Shown one piece after another: positions 8,647 to 17,929 of a stretch of DNA of 64,000 nt (the first letter of the stretch is position 1; each line of letters opens with the position of its first letter). The notes beneath the pieces were generated by a model that was not told the origin of the DNA, did not search any database, and saw only the letters and a list, made by a program, of their open reading frames with translations. Where the stretch lies: NCBI GenBank assembly GCA_963757125.1, contig CAVWQP010000002.1, positions 62,001-126,000 on the forward strand. Reading direction: 5' to 3'. The position numbers were made by a program, and so were the translations under genes. This DNA is from CAVVSD01 sp963757125. GTDB taxonomy: Bacteria > Actinomycetota > Thermoleophilia > Solirubrobacterales > Solirubrobacteraceae.

Positions 8647-9269
8647 TCAGGGCGATGGTGTGCGCCTGCGTGGTGCGGGTGGGGCGCCGTAGGTGCGCAG
8701 GATGTGTTCCAGGGTGGTGGTGAGTAGCTCGTGGGTGTCCTGGCGGGTGGCTTGTCCGCGTAGCCAGTGTCGTGTGGCGGCGCGGTTCAGTGCGGTCCAG
8801 CACTGCAGTGCGTAGCGCAGGCGTGGTGAGTCCGTGGGCGATGTCGGCGTGGAAGGTGGTGAGCAGCGCGACGGCGCGATCCACGAGGTCGGCGACGACG
8901 CGCTCGTACTTCGGGGTCGGCGATGTTCTCGGCGTGCGCGATGGTGCCCAGGTAGACGGTGCGGTTGGTCTCGGTCCAGTCCAGCCAGCGCGACACGCTG
9001 TCGGCGACGCGCGCGCGGGCGCTGCGGCCCACGGGCTGGCGCAGTTGGTCCTCGCGTTGGGCGCCGATGCGTTCGAGCAGCGCGATGTAGACGTCCTTGC
9101 GGCCGCCGAAGTAGTGGTGCACGAGCCCGCGGGTCACGCCGGCTGAGCTGGCGATGTCCTCGATCGAGACCGCGTCGTAGGCGCGCTCGGCGAACAGCGC
9201 GTTGGCCGCGTCGAGGATCTGCTCGCGCCGCTGCCCGGGGGCCAGGCGGCTGTATTTCGGCGTGTTCAT
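8647..9269 (-). pseudogene. TetR family transcriptional regulator, two frameshifts
   Basis: The N-terminus (MNTPKYSRLAPGQRREQILD, then SIEDIASSAGVTRGLVHHYFGGRKDVYIAL) is a clear TetR helix-turn-helix in residues 1-65. The ligand-binding part continues through two further frames. One extra base lies near 8900-8904, after IADPEVRA; another lies near 8820-8835, before LRYALQCWTALNR. Removing both gives 206 residues, a normal TetR length. The ATG at 9269 is preceded by TAGACT and six bases (leaderless). An operator-like palindrome sits in the gap to the divergent collagen-like gene, so it probably controlled itself and that neighbour. Confidence 0.82.
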
Positions 9270-9275
9270 AAGCAC

Positions 9276-9328
9276 AGTCTAAGAGTTGTTGGCGGTCCGT
9301 CAAGAGCTTGTTATCATAGCGCCAACAA
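9276..9328. promoter_or_regulatory. Divergent promoters with TetR-type operator
   Basis: On the minus strand, TAGACT (9276-9281) is a -10 element for the TetR gene. On the plus strand, TTGGCG (9289-9294), 17 bases, then TATCAT (9312-9317) form a promoter for the collagen-like gene. TTGGCGGTCCGTCAA (9289-9303), palindromic apart from one mismatch, covers that -35. A wider repeat TTGTTGGCG/CGCCAACAA (9286-9294 and 9320-9328) frames the plus-strand -10. This fits repression by the adjacent TetR protein. Confidence 0.6.
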
Positions 9329-9406
9329 GAGGCCACGAGTCCTGAGACCCCCGGCGGCCCCTTGTCGTGCCGAACTCCCCACCATCACGAAGCGAGACAC
9401 CGAACC

Positions 9407-10177
9407 ATGCAGCAGGACAGCACCCCGAAGACCCGGCTGATCGACCGACTGCCGTACAAGACGATCGCCGCCGTCGTCGTCACCGGCGTCGTCTGCAGCG
9501 CCGCACCGCCACCGCCGCCACGCTGATCACCTCGGCGCAGATCAAGGACAACACGATCGTGAACCGCGACATCCACGCGGGCACGATCTCCGAGAACCGC
9601 CTCGATGCGCGGCCTGCGCGCGAAGCTCGGGGCCGCGGCGGCACCAGAGCGGTAAGGACGGCGTCAGCATCTCCGGCAAGGACGGCGTCGACGGCCACGG
9701 TGCCAAGGGCGACCGTGGCTCCAACGGCACCGACGGCGCCAAGGGCGACCGCGGCGACAAGGGCGACCGCGGCTCCGACGGCCGGGACTCCAGAGCTCCC
9801 GGACGGGCTTTGTGCCAACGAGGCCGTCGAGCCCGCTATGACGCTGGTCTTCGGACACGAACGGCGGAGCGCAGGGTGGCACTCGCACACCGTCGCCTGC
9901 ATGAAGGTCTCCGACATCGGCCACTCGCCATCACAGCGAAGTGGAGTCACCGACCCGAGCAAGAGCGGCGCCCGTGTCCAGCGTTCCTGAGAACGGGTCG
10001 CGGATGGACTGGGCGACCAACACGCCCAAGCCCGACCGCATGGACGGCTGGATCGTGCAGTTCGGCGGCAACGCCGGCCCCGTGTCGGACAAGGCACCCG
10101 AGAAGGTCGACGTCTTCGCCCTCTGCGTGCCCAACCTGCCACGTCGATCGGGCCTCACGTACCAGCAGAGCGAGTAG
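9407..10177 (+). pseudogene. Collagen-like exported protein, multiply frameshifted
   Basis: ATG 9407 begins MQQDSTPKTRLIDRLPYKTI followed by a hydrophobic export segment (AAVVVTGVVCSA). The continuation TATAATLITSAQIKDNTIVN, then LRAKLGAAAAPER, a Gly-X-Y run (GKDGVDGHGAKGDRGSNGTD and on, about 9651-9790) and a C-terminal piece ending DGWIVQFGGNAGPVSD to YQQSE each lie in different frames. At least four indels are needed. The arrangement (signal, 'DNTIVNRDI' repeats, collagen triplets, C-terminal globular domain with paired Cys) is common in surface proteins of Thermoleophilia-like actinobacteria. It is either a decayed gene or a badly read repeat-rich one. Confidence 0.6.
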
Positions 10178-10195
10178 TCAGGCCAGCCTGACGGG

Positions 10196-10222
10196 AGCGC
10201 ACCCGGGGAACCGGTGTGCGCT
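10196..10222. terminator. Stem-loop between convergent genes
   Basis: AGCGCAC-CCGG, loop GGAA, CCGG-T-GTGCGCT: an 11-base-pair stem with one bulged T. It lies between the convergent collagen-like gene and the racemase gene. There is no T-run, so it is a terminator only by position. Confidence 0.45.
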
Positions 10223-10242
10223 GCCGCCAGTCAGCAAAGGCG

Positions 10243-11010
10243 CTAGCGCACGGCCGACGGCGCCGGAATCCGCGCCCGCAGCCCCTCGAGGAGCGGCTCG
10301 GTCCCCGTGAGCTCCTTCGGCCCGGGCTCCATGAACGCCGCCCGCCGGCTCGTGCCCAACCCGAGCCCGACGAGGCCCTCGAGCATCTTCACCGCGGCCG
10401 CGACGCCGTCGATCACCGGGATGCCGTCGAGGCCGTCGCGGACCTCGCACTCCAGCGTCCCCATCCCGGCGCAGCCGAGGCAGATCGCCTCCGCGCGGTC
10501 CTCGGCGATCGCGCGGCGGCTCTCCTCGAGCACCATGCGCGACGCCGCGGTCGGGTCGCGCTCGATGTCGAGCACCGCCAGCGGCGTCCCGCGGACGGAT
10601 GCACAGCGGTCGCGCAGCCCGTACCGGGCGACGACGTCCTCGAGCATCGGGACGACGCGGTCGATCACCGTCACGACCGAGAAGCGGTGCGCGACGGTGC
10701 AGGCCATGAGCATCGACGCCTCGGCGATGCCGACGACCGGGACCTTCGCGATCTCGCGCGCTGCGTAGAGCCCCGGGTCGCCGTAGCACGCGATCGCGAT
10801 GCCGTCGTAGTCGTCGCCCTGGCGCGCGATGACGTCGAGCACCGCGGTCGCGGCCAGCGCCTCCTCGGCGTGACCTTCGATGGACGCGGGACCCCACGGA
10901 GGGGAGATCGCGTCGATCTCGGTGCCCGCCCCCGCGGCCGCGCGCGCCCCTTCGCCGATCGCGTCCGTCATCGCCTGCGTCGTGTTCGGGTTGATGACCA
11001 GCAGCCTCAT
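10243..11010 (-). CDS. Aspartate/glutamate/hydantoin racemase family protein
   Basis: 255 residues starting MRLLVINPNTTQAMTDAIGE. Cofactor-independent racemases of this family use two cysteines; both are visible in their usual contexts, ACYGDPGL (about residue 75) and CLGCAGM (about residues 178-181). The expected role is racemisation of 5-substituted hydantoins so that both enantiomers can be consumed. It is the last gene of the minus-strand hydantoinase operon and overlaps HyuB by ATGA, indicating translational coupling. Allantoin racemase is the main alternative. Confidence 0.88.
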   Translation of the reverse strand: MRLLVINPNTTQAMTDAIGEGARAAAGAGTEIDAISPPWGPASIEGHAEEALAATAVLDVIARQGDDYDGIAIACYGDPGLYAAREIAKVPVVGIAEASMLMACTVAHRFSVVTVIDRVVPMLEDVVARYGLRDRCASVRGTPLAVLDIERDPTAASRMVLEESRRAIAEDRAEAICLGCAGMGTLECEVRDGLDGIPVIDGVAAAVKMLEGLVGLGLGTSRRAAFMEPGPKELTGTEPLLEGLRARIPAPSAVR

Positions 11011-12773
11011 GCCTGCGTCCTCTCGGTCTGGGTGGCGGCCTCGTCGACGGCGAGCTCGGGCGGCGGGCCGAGCACGACGCCGTAGTCCTCGCGTGCGGCG
11101 TCGGCGTCGAGGAAGCCTCGGACGACGTCCGCGCGGACGAGCGCGGGGTCGCGCTCCAGCGGCGGCCCGTAGCCCCCGCCGGACGGGGCGACCATGCGGA
11201 TGACGTCGCCCGCCGCCATGCGCCGGAACGGCATCATCGTCGGCAGGGCGCGCTCGCCGGGCCCCGGGTTGAGCGTCACCGAGCCGGTGCTGCCCTCCCC
11301 GCCGCCGAAGAGCCCCGGCGGCCGGGTCGCGTTCCCGTCCCCCTCGAGCGACACGCCGCCCGCCTCGAGGAACTCGATCTCGCGGATCGAGCCCAGGCCG
11401 CCGCGCGTGCGGCCCGCGCCGCCGCCGCCCTCGGCCAGCTCGTAGCGCCGGACGCGCAGCGGATAGTGCGACTCGATGTCCTCGATCGGGTTGTTGCGCG
11501 TGTTCGCATAGAGGGTGTCGACGGCGTCGAGCCCGTCGCTGTCGGGCCGGCCGCCGTAGCTGCCCTCGACGATGTCCATGTAGACCCACGCGCCGCCCGC
11601 GCGCTGGCCGGAGTACGCGGCGACCTTGAGGTTGCCGACGCCGGCGCTGACCGCGTCCGGTCGCACCTGGGCGAGCGCGCGCATGACCGTGTCCGCCACG
11701 ACGTTGCCCGGGCAGAAGCGCGCGATCGTCGGCGCTGGGAACACCGGGTTGGCGATCGTCCCCTCCGGCACGGAGATCGTGACCGGCCGGAACAGCCCGG
11801 CGTTCGACGCGACCGGCTCGTGGCGCGTCGAGTCGAGGAGGATCGCCCGCAGCGTCAGCAGGATCGCGATGTCGACGGTGCCGACGAGCGGCATGTTGAT
11901 CGGCAGGTCGACCTGCGGCGCGGTCCCCTCCAGGTCGACGTGCAGGTCGCTGCCGCTGACCGTCACGGCGACCTCGATCGGGAGGTCGTGGTAGGCCGGG
12001 TCGGGATGGCCGAGGAAGCCGTCGAGCGTCCCGCTCGCCCGGTACGTGCCATCCGGCAGCGCCTGGATCTCGCGGCGAAGCGCCTGCTCGGACAGGTCCA
12101 TGAGCTGCTCGGACGCGGCCCGGACCGTCTCCAGGCCGAAGCGCCGCACGAGCTCGAGCATGCGGTCGACCCCGAGCCGCGCGGCGGCGACCTGCGCCTC
12201 GAGGTCGCCGACGACGAGCTTGGGCAGGCGCGTGTTGTCGGCCAGGATCCGCCAGGCCGAGCGGACCGGGCGCCCCTCCTCCTCGACCTTCACCGCGTTG
12301 AGCAGCAGCCCCTCGGCCCAGGCGTCCGTCGCGTCGACGATGCCGCACGTCCCCGGCGTGAGCGCGCCGAGGTCGAGGTGGTGCGCCGTCGTCGCCGAGA
12401 AGCCGACGAGCTCGTCCCCGAGGAAGATCGGGATGACGATCGCGACGTCGGGCTGATGGGAGGCGCCGTAGTACGGGTGGTTGTGGATGACGACGTCGCC
12501 GGGGCGCCACTCGTCGCCCACCTCGGCGAAGCGCCGGTCGATGCCGGCCAGGTAGCCCGGCAGCGGGCCGGACTGCAGCGGGGTCGACTGGGTCGACTCG
12601 CAGAGCTGGCGGCGCTCGTGGTCGCAGATCGCGCAGCCGAAGTCCTCGGACTCCCGGATGATCGAGGAGTACGACATGCGGGTCAGGCGGTAGCCCATGT
12701 CGACCGCGATGGAGGTCAGCGCGCCGCCGATGACGGCGGTCGTGATCGGGTCGACGTCCGTCGTGGCGCTCAT
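11007..12773 (-). CDS. hyuB: Hydantoinase B / N-methylhydantoinase-oxoprolinase beta subunit
   Basis: 588 residues, typical for HyuB. It opens MSATTDVDPITTAVIGGALTS and contains the family motifs MGYRLTRMSYSSIIRESEDFG, GDVVIHNHPYYGASHQPD, GNVVADTVMRAL and a glycine-rich RYELAEGGGGAGRTRGG. With HyuA it forms an ATP-dependent enzyme opening hydantoin-like or oxoproline rings; acetone carboxylase is a related fold but has different partners. The start overlaps the HyuA stop (ATGA) and the stop overlaps the racemase start. With HyuA frameshifted, the complex may be inactive as sequenced. Confidence 0.92.
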   Translation of the reverse strand: MSATTDVDPITTAVIGGALTSIAVDMGYRLTRMSYSSIIRESEDFGCAICDHERRQLCESTQSTPLQSGPLPGYLAGIDRRFAEVGDEWRPGDVVIHNHPYYGASHQPDVAIVIPIFLGDELVGFSATTAHHLDLGALTPGTCGIVDATDAWAEGLLLNAVKVEEEGRPVRSAWRILADNTRLPKLVVGDLEAQVAAARLGVDRMLELVRRFGLETVRAASEQLMDLSEQALRREIQALPDGTYRASGTLDGFLGHPDPAYHDLPIEVAVTVSGSDLHVDLEGTAPQVDLPINMPLVGTVDIAILLTLRAILLDSTRHEPVASNAGLFRPVTISVPEGTIANPVFPAPTIARFCPGNVVADTVMRALAQVRPDAVSAGVGNLKVAAYSGQRAGGAWVYMDIVEGSYGGRPDSDGLDAVDTLYANTRNNPIEDIESHYPLRVRRYELAEGGGGAGRTRGGLGSIREIEFLEAGGVSLEGDGNATRPPGLFGGGEGSTGSVTLNPGPGERALPTMMPFRRMAAGDVIRMVAPSGGGYGPPLERDPALVRADVVRGFLDADAAREDYGVVLGPPPELAVDEAATQTERTQA

Positions 12774-14837
12774 CGGCTGGTCCCTCCGGCGTGGGTGAGG
12801 AGCACGACGCCCTCTGGCGTCGCCGTGGCCGCCCATCCCGGTGGGACGGCGACGGTCGTGTCGAGCTGCAGCAGGATGGCGGGGCCCGCGACCGGCTCGC
12901 CGGCGACGAGCGCCTCGCGGTCGACGTGCGGCGTGGGCAGCTCGACGAGGCGGCCGTCGACCCGCCAGGTCGCGACCGGGACAGGCCCGTCGGTGCCGGC
13001 CCCCGTGCCCGGCTCGACGGTGATCCGCTCGAGCTTCGGGCGCCGGCCGCGGACCGTGACGCGCAGGTTGACGATCTCGACGGGGTCGTCGAACGCGTGC
13101 CCGTACTCGTCGCGGTGGGCCGCATGGAACGCCGCCAGGGCCGCGTCGGTCACCGGGCCTTCGGGCACGGGGATGCGCAGCTCGTAGCCCTGGCCGACGT
13201 AGCGGCAGTCCAGGAAGCGGTCGACCTGCACGTCCGCGGGGTCGGCGCCGTCGCGGGCGAGGCGCTCCACGAGCGTGCCCGCGAGGTCCCCGAAGCCGCG
13301 GTCCAGCGCCTCGCCGTCGATCGCGCCCTCGACGACGAAGACCGTGCGCATCTGGTCGTAGCGCAGGTCGCTCGTCAGCAGGCCCGCGGCGGACGTGATG
13401 CCGGGGTGCGGCGGGATCACGACCTCGCCGATGCCGAGCCCCTCGGCGAGCTCGGCCGCGTGCAGCGGGCCGGCGCCGCCGAACGCGACGAGGCTGAAGT
13501 CGCGCGGGTCGTGCCCGCGCTCGACGGTGATCGACCGGATGGTCTGCGCCATGTTGGCGTTCGCGAGGACGAGGACCCCCTCGGCGGCCTCCGCCGGCCC
13601 GATGCCGAGCCGCTCGGCGAGCGCCCCGATGGCCGCGTGCGCCCGCTCGGGCCGCAGCGTCATCCCACCGCCGAGGAAGCGCTCCGGATCGAGGCGCCCG
13701 AGGACGAGATGCGCGTCGGTGATCGTCGGCTCCTCGCCGCCGAGGCCGTAGCACGCCGGCCCGGGGTCGGCGCCCGCGCTGCGCGGCCCGACGCGGAAGC
13801 CGCCGGCCTCGTCCACGTAGGCGATCGAGCCGCCGCCGGCCCCGATCGTCTGAATGTCGAACATCGGCGTCAGCAGCGGGTGGCCGGCGATCCGCGTGTC
13901 GCGGGCCGAGGCCTCGTTCACGCCCGCCTCGGTCGCGATCGCGATGTCTGCCGACGTGCCGCCCATGTCGAACGTCACCAGGCGCCGCCGCCCGACGAGC
14001 GCCCCCGCCCAGCTCGCCCCGAGGACGCCGGCGGCGGGCCCGGACAGCATGAGGGTCACCGGGCGCTCGGCGGCCTCCGCGACGCTCGCGACGCCGCCGT
14101 TGGAGCGCATGACGAGGATCTCGGCGGACACGCCCTCGCGGCGCAGCGCCGCCTCCAGGCGCTCGAGGTACGCGCCGGTGCCCGGCCCGACGAACGCGTT
14201 CATGGCCGCGGTCGTGAAGCGCTCGAACTCGCGGAACTGCGGCGTGATGTCGGCCGACGTGCACACGAAGCACCCGGGGAGCTCCTCGCGCAGGATCTCC
14301 GCCGCGCGCAGCTCGTGCGCCGGGTCGAGGTAGGAGAACAGGAAGCACACCGCGATCGCCTCGACCCCGGCCGCGCCGAGCTCGCGCGCGGCCTCGCGCA
14401 CCGCGTCCTCGTCGAGCGGCTCGATGACCTCGCCCGTCGGCGGCGCGAGGCGCTCCGGCACTGTCGAGGCGCCACTGACGCTCGACGAACGGGGCGGTCT
14501 GCCACGGGATGTCGAGCAGCACCGAGTAGGGCTCCGGGCGCTGGTGGCGCCCGATGTGCAGCACGTCGCGGACGCCCTGCGTCGTGACCATGCCCGTCCG
14601 CGCGCCGTCGTGCTCGAGGACCGCGTTCGTCGCGACGGTCGTCCCGTGCAGCACGCCGTCGAGGCTCGACGGCTCGATCCCGGCGCGCTCGCAGAGCTCG
14701 AGGACGCCGGTGACGAGCGCGCGGCCGGGGTCGTCGGGCGTCGAATGGACCTTGTGGATCTGCGTGCGGCCGTCGTCGGAGTCGTACAGCGCGAGGTCCG
14801 TGAACGTCCCGCCGATGTCGATGCCTACGAGTCGCAT
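12770..14837 (-). pseudogene. hyuA: Hydantoinase A / oxoprolinase alpha subunit, single-base frameshift
   Basis: The N-terminal ATPase part (MRLVGIDIGGTFTDLALYDS, with the phosphate-1 motif GIDIGGTFTD, and HGTTVATNAVLEHDGARTGM) ends near codon 125. The remaining 563 residues (PERLAPPTGEVIEPLDEDAV onward, including FDMGGTSADIA and FGGAGPLHA) are in another frame. On the minus strand CTCGACAGTG near 14465 would join the parts if one G were absent. Corrected length is 688 residues, normal for HyuA, and the domain content (actin-like ATPase halves) is complete. It should pair with HyuB to hydrolyse hydantoins with ATP. Start ATG 14837 follows a weak AGGA site. Confidence 0.9.
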
Positions 14838-14859
14838 GCGCGTCCTGTCGTCGCCGGGG

Positions 14860-16092
14860 TCAACGGTCGTTCCAGAGTCGGGTGAGCGCGTCGAGCATCA
14901 CATGGCTGGCCAGCGCGGCGTCCGCCGGGTCGGCGAGCTCGTCCGGCGCGTGGCTGATCCCGTCGCGGCACGGGACGAAGACCATCGCCGACGGGACGCG
15001 GCGGGCGACGAGCATCGTGTCGTGGCCCGCGCCGGACGCCATCGTCGTGTGCGGCGTGCCCAGCGCGTCCGCGGAGGCCTCCAGCGCGGCGACGACGTGC
15101 GGGTCCATCGGCGTGCGCGCGACGCGCGTGCGCTCGCGGACGACGACCTCCTGGCCGCGCATCGCGCCGCGCTCGCACGCGAACGCGACGATGCGGTCGA
15201 AGACCTCCTCGTGAGGCCCTGAGGCCGAGCGGACGTCGAGCGTCAGCGCTGCGCCGCCGGGGATGACGTTGATGAGCCCGGGGGACGCGGTGATGCTGCC
15301 CACCGTCCCCACGACACCGGGCGCGGCGCGGGCCAGCGCATCGAGCTCGACGACGATCTCCGCGGCGGTCACGACGGCGTCCGAACGCAGCTCCATCGGC
15401 GTGCCACCTGCGTGATCGGCGCGCCCGGCGATCTCCAGGTCGGCGTGGATCATCCCCGTGATCGCGTCGACGACCCCGAGCTGCAGGCCCGCGTCCTCGA
15501 GGGCCCGGGCCTGCTCGATGTGCAGCTCCATCCAGGCGAGCATCCCGTCGAGCTCGCGGCCCGACTCGGCGTGGCGCTCGGGCGTGTGGCCCGCCGCGCG
15601 GGCGGCGTCGAAGAACCCGGTGCCCGTGTCGTCGGTGAGCCCCGCGAGCTCCTCGGCCGTGATCGCGCCGAGCATCACGCGGCTGCCGAGCAGCCCGGAG
15701 TCGAAGCCGGACCCCTCCTCCTCCAGGAACGAGAGGACGCGCAGCGGGAGGTCGAGGCCCTGGTCGGCCGCCAGGCGGGCGACCTCCAGCGCGCAGACGA
15801 CCCCGAGGGTGCCGTCGTAGGGCCCACCGTTGCGGTTGGCGTCGCAGTGCGAGCCGATGCCCAGGCACGGCTCGCCGCGCCCGCGGTTCGACGCGACGAA
15901 CGTCCCGACAGGGTCGTACCAGGTGGCGTAGCCCAGCTCCGCGAACGCCCGCTCGAACCAACCCAGGGTCCGCTCGTACTCCGGGATCCAGGCGTGCCGG
16001 GTGATCCCGGCCGGCGAGGCCGTGTAGTCCGGACCACTGAGCTCGGCGATCGCGTGCTCGATCCGTTCGCGGCTGCGCTCGAGCGTGCTCAT
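14860..16092 (-). CDS. N-carbamoyl-L-amino acid hydrolase / allantoate amidohydrolase (M20 family)
   Basis: 410 residues. The di-metal site of the M20 hydantoinase/carbamoylase group is visible: GIGSHCDANRNGGPYDG (His, Asp), FLEEEGSGF (Glu pair), MELHIEQA (His) and the closing SGAGHDT. The dimerisation domain contains GRADHAGGTPMELRSDAV. It removes the carbamoyl group from N-carbamoyl amino acids, or ammonia and CO2 from allantoate. Within this hydantoin cluster the former is favoured; the sequence does not decide. The usual G after HIEQ is Ala here. It lies 22 bases upstream of hyuA in the same direction and divergent from the amidohydrolase gene. Confidence 0.88.
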   Translation of the reverse strand: MSTLERSRERIEHAIAELSGPDYTASPAGITRHAWIPEYERTLGWFERAFAELGYATWYDPVGTFVASNRGRGEPCLGIGSHCDANRNGGPYDGTLGVVCALEVARLAADQGLDLPLRVLSFLEEEGSGFDSGLLGSRVMLGAITAEELAGLTDDTGTGFFDAARAAGHTPERHAESGRELDGMLAWMELHIEQARALEDAGLQLGVVDAITGMIHADLEIAGRADHAGGTPMELRSDAVVTAAEIVVELDALARAAPGVVGTVGSITASPGLINVIPGGAALTLDVRSASGPHEEVFDRIVAFACERGAMRGQEVVVRERTRVARTPMDPHVVAALEASADALGTPHTTMASGAGHDTMLVARRVPSAMVFVPCRDGISHAPDELADPADAALASHVMLDALTRLWNDR

Positions 16093-16130
16093 GCGCGGCG
16101 GGATGATCCCAGATCGGCCATTGAAGGATG

Positions 16131-16141
16131 ATGTCGGACAT
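16131..16141. promoter_or_regulatory. Palindrome ATGTC-G-GACAT in the divergent hydantoin promoter region
   Basis: The only perfect palindrome in the 73-base gap between the divergent carbamoylase (start 16092) and amidohydrolase (start 16166) genes. It is a candidate operator for coordinated control of both arms. No regulator gene occurs in the cluster. Confidence 0.35.
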
Positions 16142-16165
16142 TCACACGACGGAGCGGAGGAGCGG

Positions 16166-17509
16166 ATGGCGTCGTACGACTTTTCGATCGTGAACGCTGA
16201 CGTCGTCCTGCCTGGCGGAGCGCCGGCGCGGGTGGACATCGGGGTGCGCGACGGCCGCATCGCAGCGATCGCCGCGGGAGGGATCGAGGCCGAGCGGACG
16301 CTGGACGCGACCGGCCTGGTCGTCCTCCCCGGACTCATCGACGAGCACTTCCACGTCTTCCGCGGCTACCCGTGGGAGACGTACGAGAACGCGACACGGG
16401 CGGCGATCAAGGGCGGCGTGACCTCCGTGGTCGACATGCCGCTCGACAAGCCTCCGACGCTCACGGCGGAGCGGCTGCGCGAGAAGCTCGACGCGATCGC
16501 GGGCGCCTGCCACGTCGACTACGCCTGCTTCGGCGGCTACCTCGCCGAGGATCCCGACGAGATGGCGCGGATGGCCGAGGCCGGCGCGTCGGCCTTCAAG
16601 CTCTTCACCGGCGGCGTGGCGCCGCCCGGCATGTACCCCGGCGTCGACGACGGCCAGCTGCTCGACGCGCTGCGCCGCGCCGCGGCGCTCGGCCGGCCGA
16701 CGACGGTCCACTCCGAGAACCCGGACATGGTCGACTTCGAGACCGCGCGCATGCAGGCCGAGGGCCGCAACGACCTCGGGGCCTGGGACGACGCGCGGCC
16801 CTGGTTCAGCGAGACGGCCGCGGCGCAGACGGTCGCGCTCGCGGCCCGAGCGGCCGGTGCGCGCGTGGTCATCGCGCACGTGAGCTCGCCCGAGACGGTC
16901 GATGCGATCGACGACGCCCGGCGCCGTGGCGCGGACGTGTGGGCCGAGACCTGTCACCACTACCTGTGCACGACGCGCGAGGCGTGCGCGGACGATCTGC
17001 GGCAGAAGTGGAACCCGCCGACGCGTCGCGCAGCCTCCGTCGACCGGCTGTGGGAGCACGTGCGCGAGGGGCGCATCCACACGGTCGGCAGCGACCACGC
17101 GCCGCTGCCCAAGACGGACGCCGACACGGTGTGGGCGATGCCGCCGGGGTCCGGCAACGGCGCCGAGCTCATGTTCTCCGTGTTCGCCACGCAGGCGCTG
17201 CACGAGCGCGACATCCCGCTGGAGCGGATCGCCGAGCTCATGTCGACGACGCCGGCTCGGCTCTTCGGCCTCGCCCCGCGCAAGGGCGCCATCCGGATCG
17301 GCGCCGACGCGGACTTCGCGATCGTGGAGACGAACGGGCGCAAGGTGCTCGACGCGAACGACCTGGAGTACCACGACCAGGAGCGCTGGTCGCCGTTCGA
17401 CGGGACGGAGCTCCGGGTCTACCCCGTCTACACCGTGCTGGGCGGCCGAGTCGCCTTCGCGGAGGGCGAGGTGCTCGGCGCGCCCGGCGACGGGTCGTTC
17501 CTCGGCTAG
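16166..17509 (+). CDS. Cyclic amidohydrolase (dihydropyrimidinase/hydantoinase/allantoinase type)
   Basis: 447 residues, TIM-barrel amidohydrolase. Metal ligands are visible: IDEHFHVF (HxH), FKLFTGG with the lysine that is normally carboxylated, HSEN, AHVSS, ETCHHYL and the catalytic Asp in GSDHAPLP. It hydrolyses a cyclic ureide (hydantoin, dihydropyrimidine or allantoin) to the open carbamoyl product, the substrate of the divergent carbamoylase. With the racemase this completes an ATP-independent hydantoin-to-amino-acid route. ATG 16166 follows a strong GGAGGAG site. The FKLF and ETCHHYL contexts look allantoinase-like, so allantoin is a serious alternative. Confidence 0.9.
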   Translation: MASYDFSIVNADVVLPGGAPARVDIGVRDGRIAAIAAGGIEAERTLDATGLVVLPGLIDEHFHVFRGYPWETYENATRAAIKGGVTSVVDMPLDKPPTLTAERLREKLDAIAGACHVDYACFGGYLAEDPDEMARMAEAGASAFKLFTGGVAPPGMYPGVDDGQLLDALRRAAALGRPTTVHSENPDMVDFETARMQAEGRNDLGAWDDARPWFSETAAAQTVALAARAAGARVVIAHVSSPETVDAIDDARRRGADVWAETCHHYLCTTREACADDLRQKWNPPTRRAASVDRLWEHVREGRIHTVGSDHAPLPKTDADTVWAMPPGSGNGAELMFSVFATQALHERDIPLERIAELMSTTPARLFGLAPRKGAIRIGADADFAIVETNGRKVLDANDLEYHDQERWSPFDGTELRVYPVYTVLGGRVAFAEGEVLGAPGDGSFLG

Positions 17510-17512
17510 CAG

Positions 17513-17929
17513 CTAGCGCAGGGCGCCCTGGATCCGCGCCGCCACGTCCGCCGCCTCCTCGTCGGAGGCGTACGTCGTCCGCGGCCAGAAGAACCCGCGC
17601 AGCCCGTCCTTGCGATTGCGCGGGACCACGTGGACGTGGAGGTGCGGGACGCTCTGGCTGACGACGTTGTTCACCGCGGTGAAGATCCCCGCGGACTCCA
17701 TCGCCGCCTGCACGGCGCGGGCGACGTCCTGCGTGCGCTCGGCCAGCGGGCCGAGCATCTCGCGGGGCGCGTCCATGATCGTCACGACGTGCTCGCGCGG
17801 CACGAGCAGCACGTGGCCGGGGAAGAGCGGGCGGGCGTCAAGGAACGCGACGAAGTCGTCGTCCTCGAGCACGAGGTGCGCGGGCAGATCGCCGGCGATG
17901 ATCCTGCAGAAGACGCAGCCGTCCGCCAT
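17513..17929 (-). CDS. HIT family protein (histidine triad nucleotide hydrolase)
   Basis: 138 residues. The active-site triad HLHVHVVPR (HxHxHxx) is intact and the N-terminal CVFCRI pair with a downstream His suggests the usual zinc site. HIT proteins hydrolyse nucleoside phosphoramidates or dinucleotides to NMP. The start overlaps the stop of the upstream 226-residue gene (TGATG), so both are made from one transcript. Ends convergent with the amidohydrolase. The C-terminal RKDGLRGFFWPRTTYASDEE part is typical of actinobacterial HIT proteins. Confidence 0.92.
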   Translation of the reverse strand: MADGCVFCRIIAGDLPAHLVLEDDDFVAFLDARPLFPGHVLLVPREHVVTIMDAPREMLGPLAERTQDVARAVQAAMESAGIFTAVNNVVSQSVPHLHVHVVPRNRKDGLRGFFWPRTTYASDEEAADVAARIQGALR

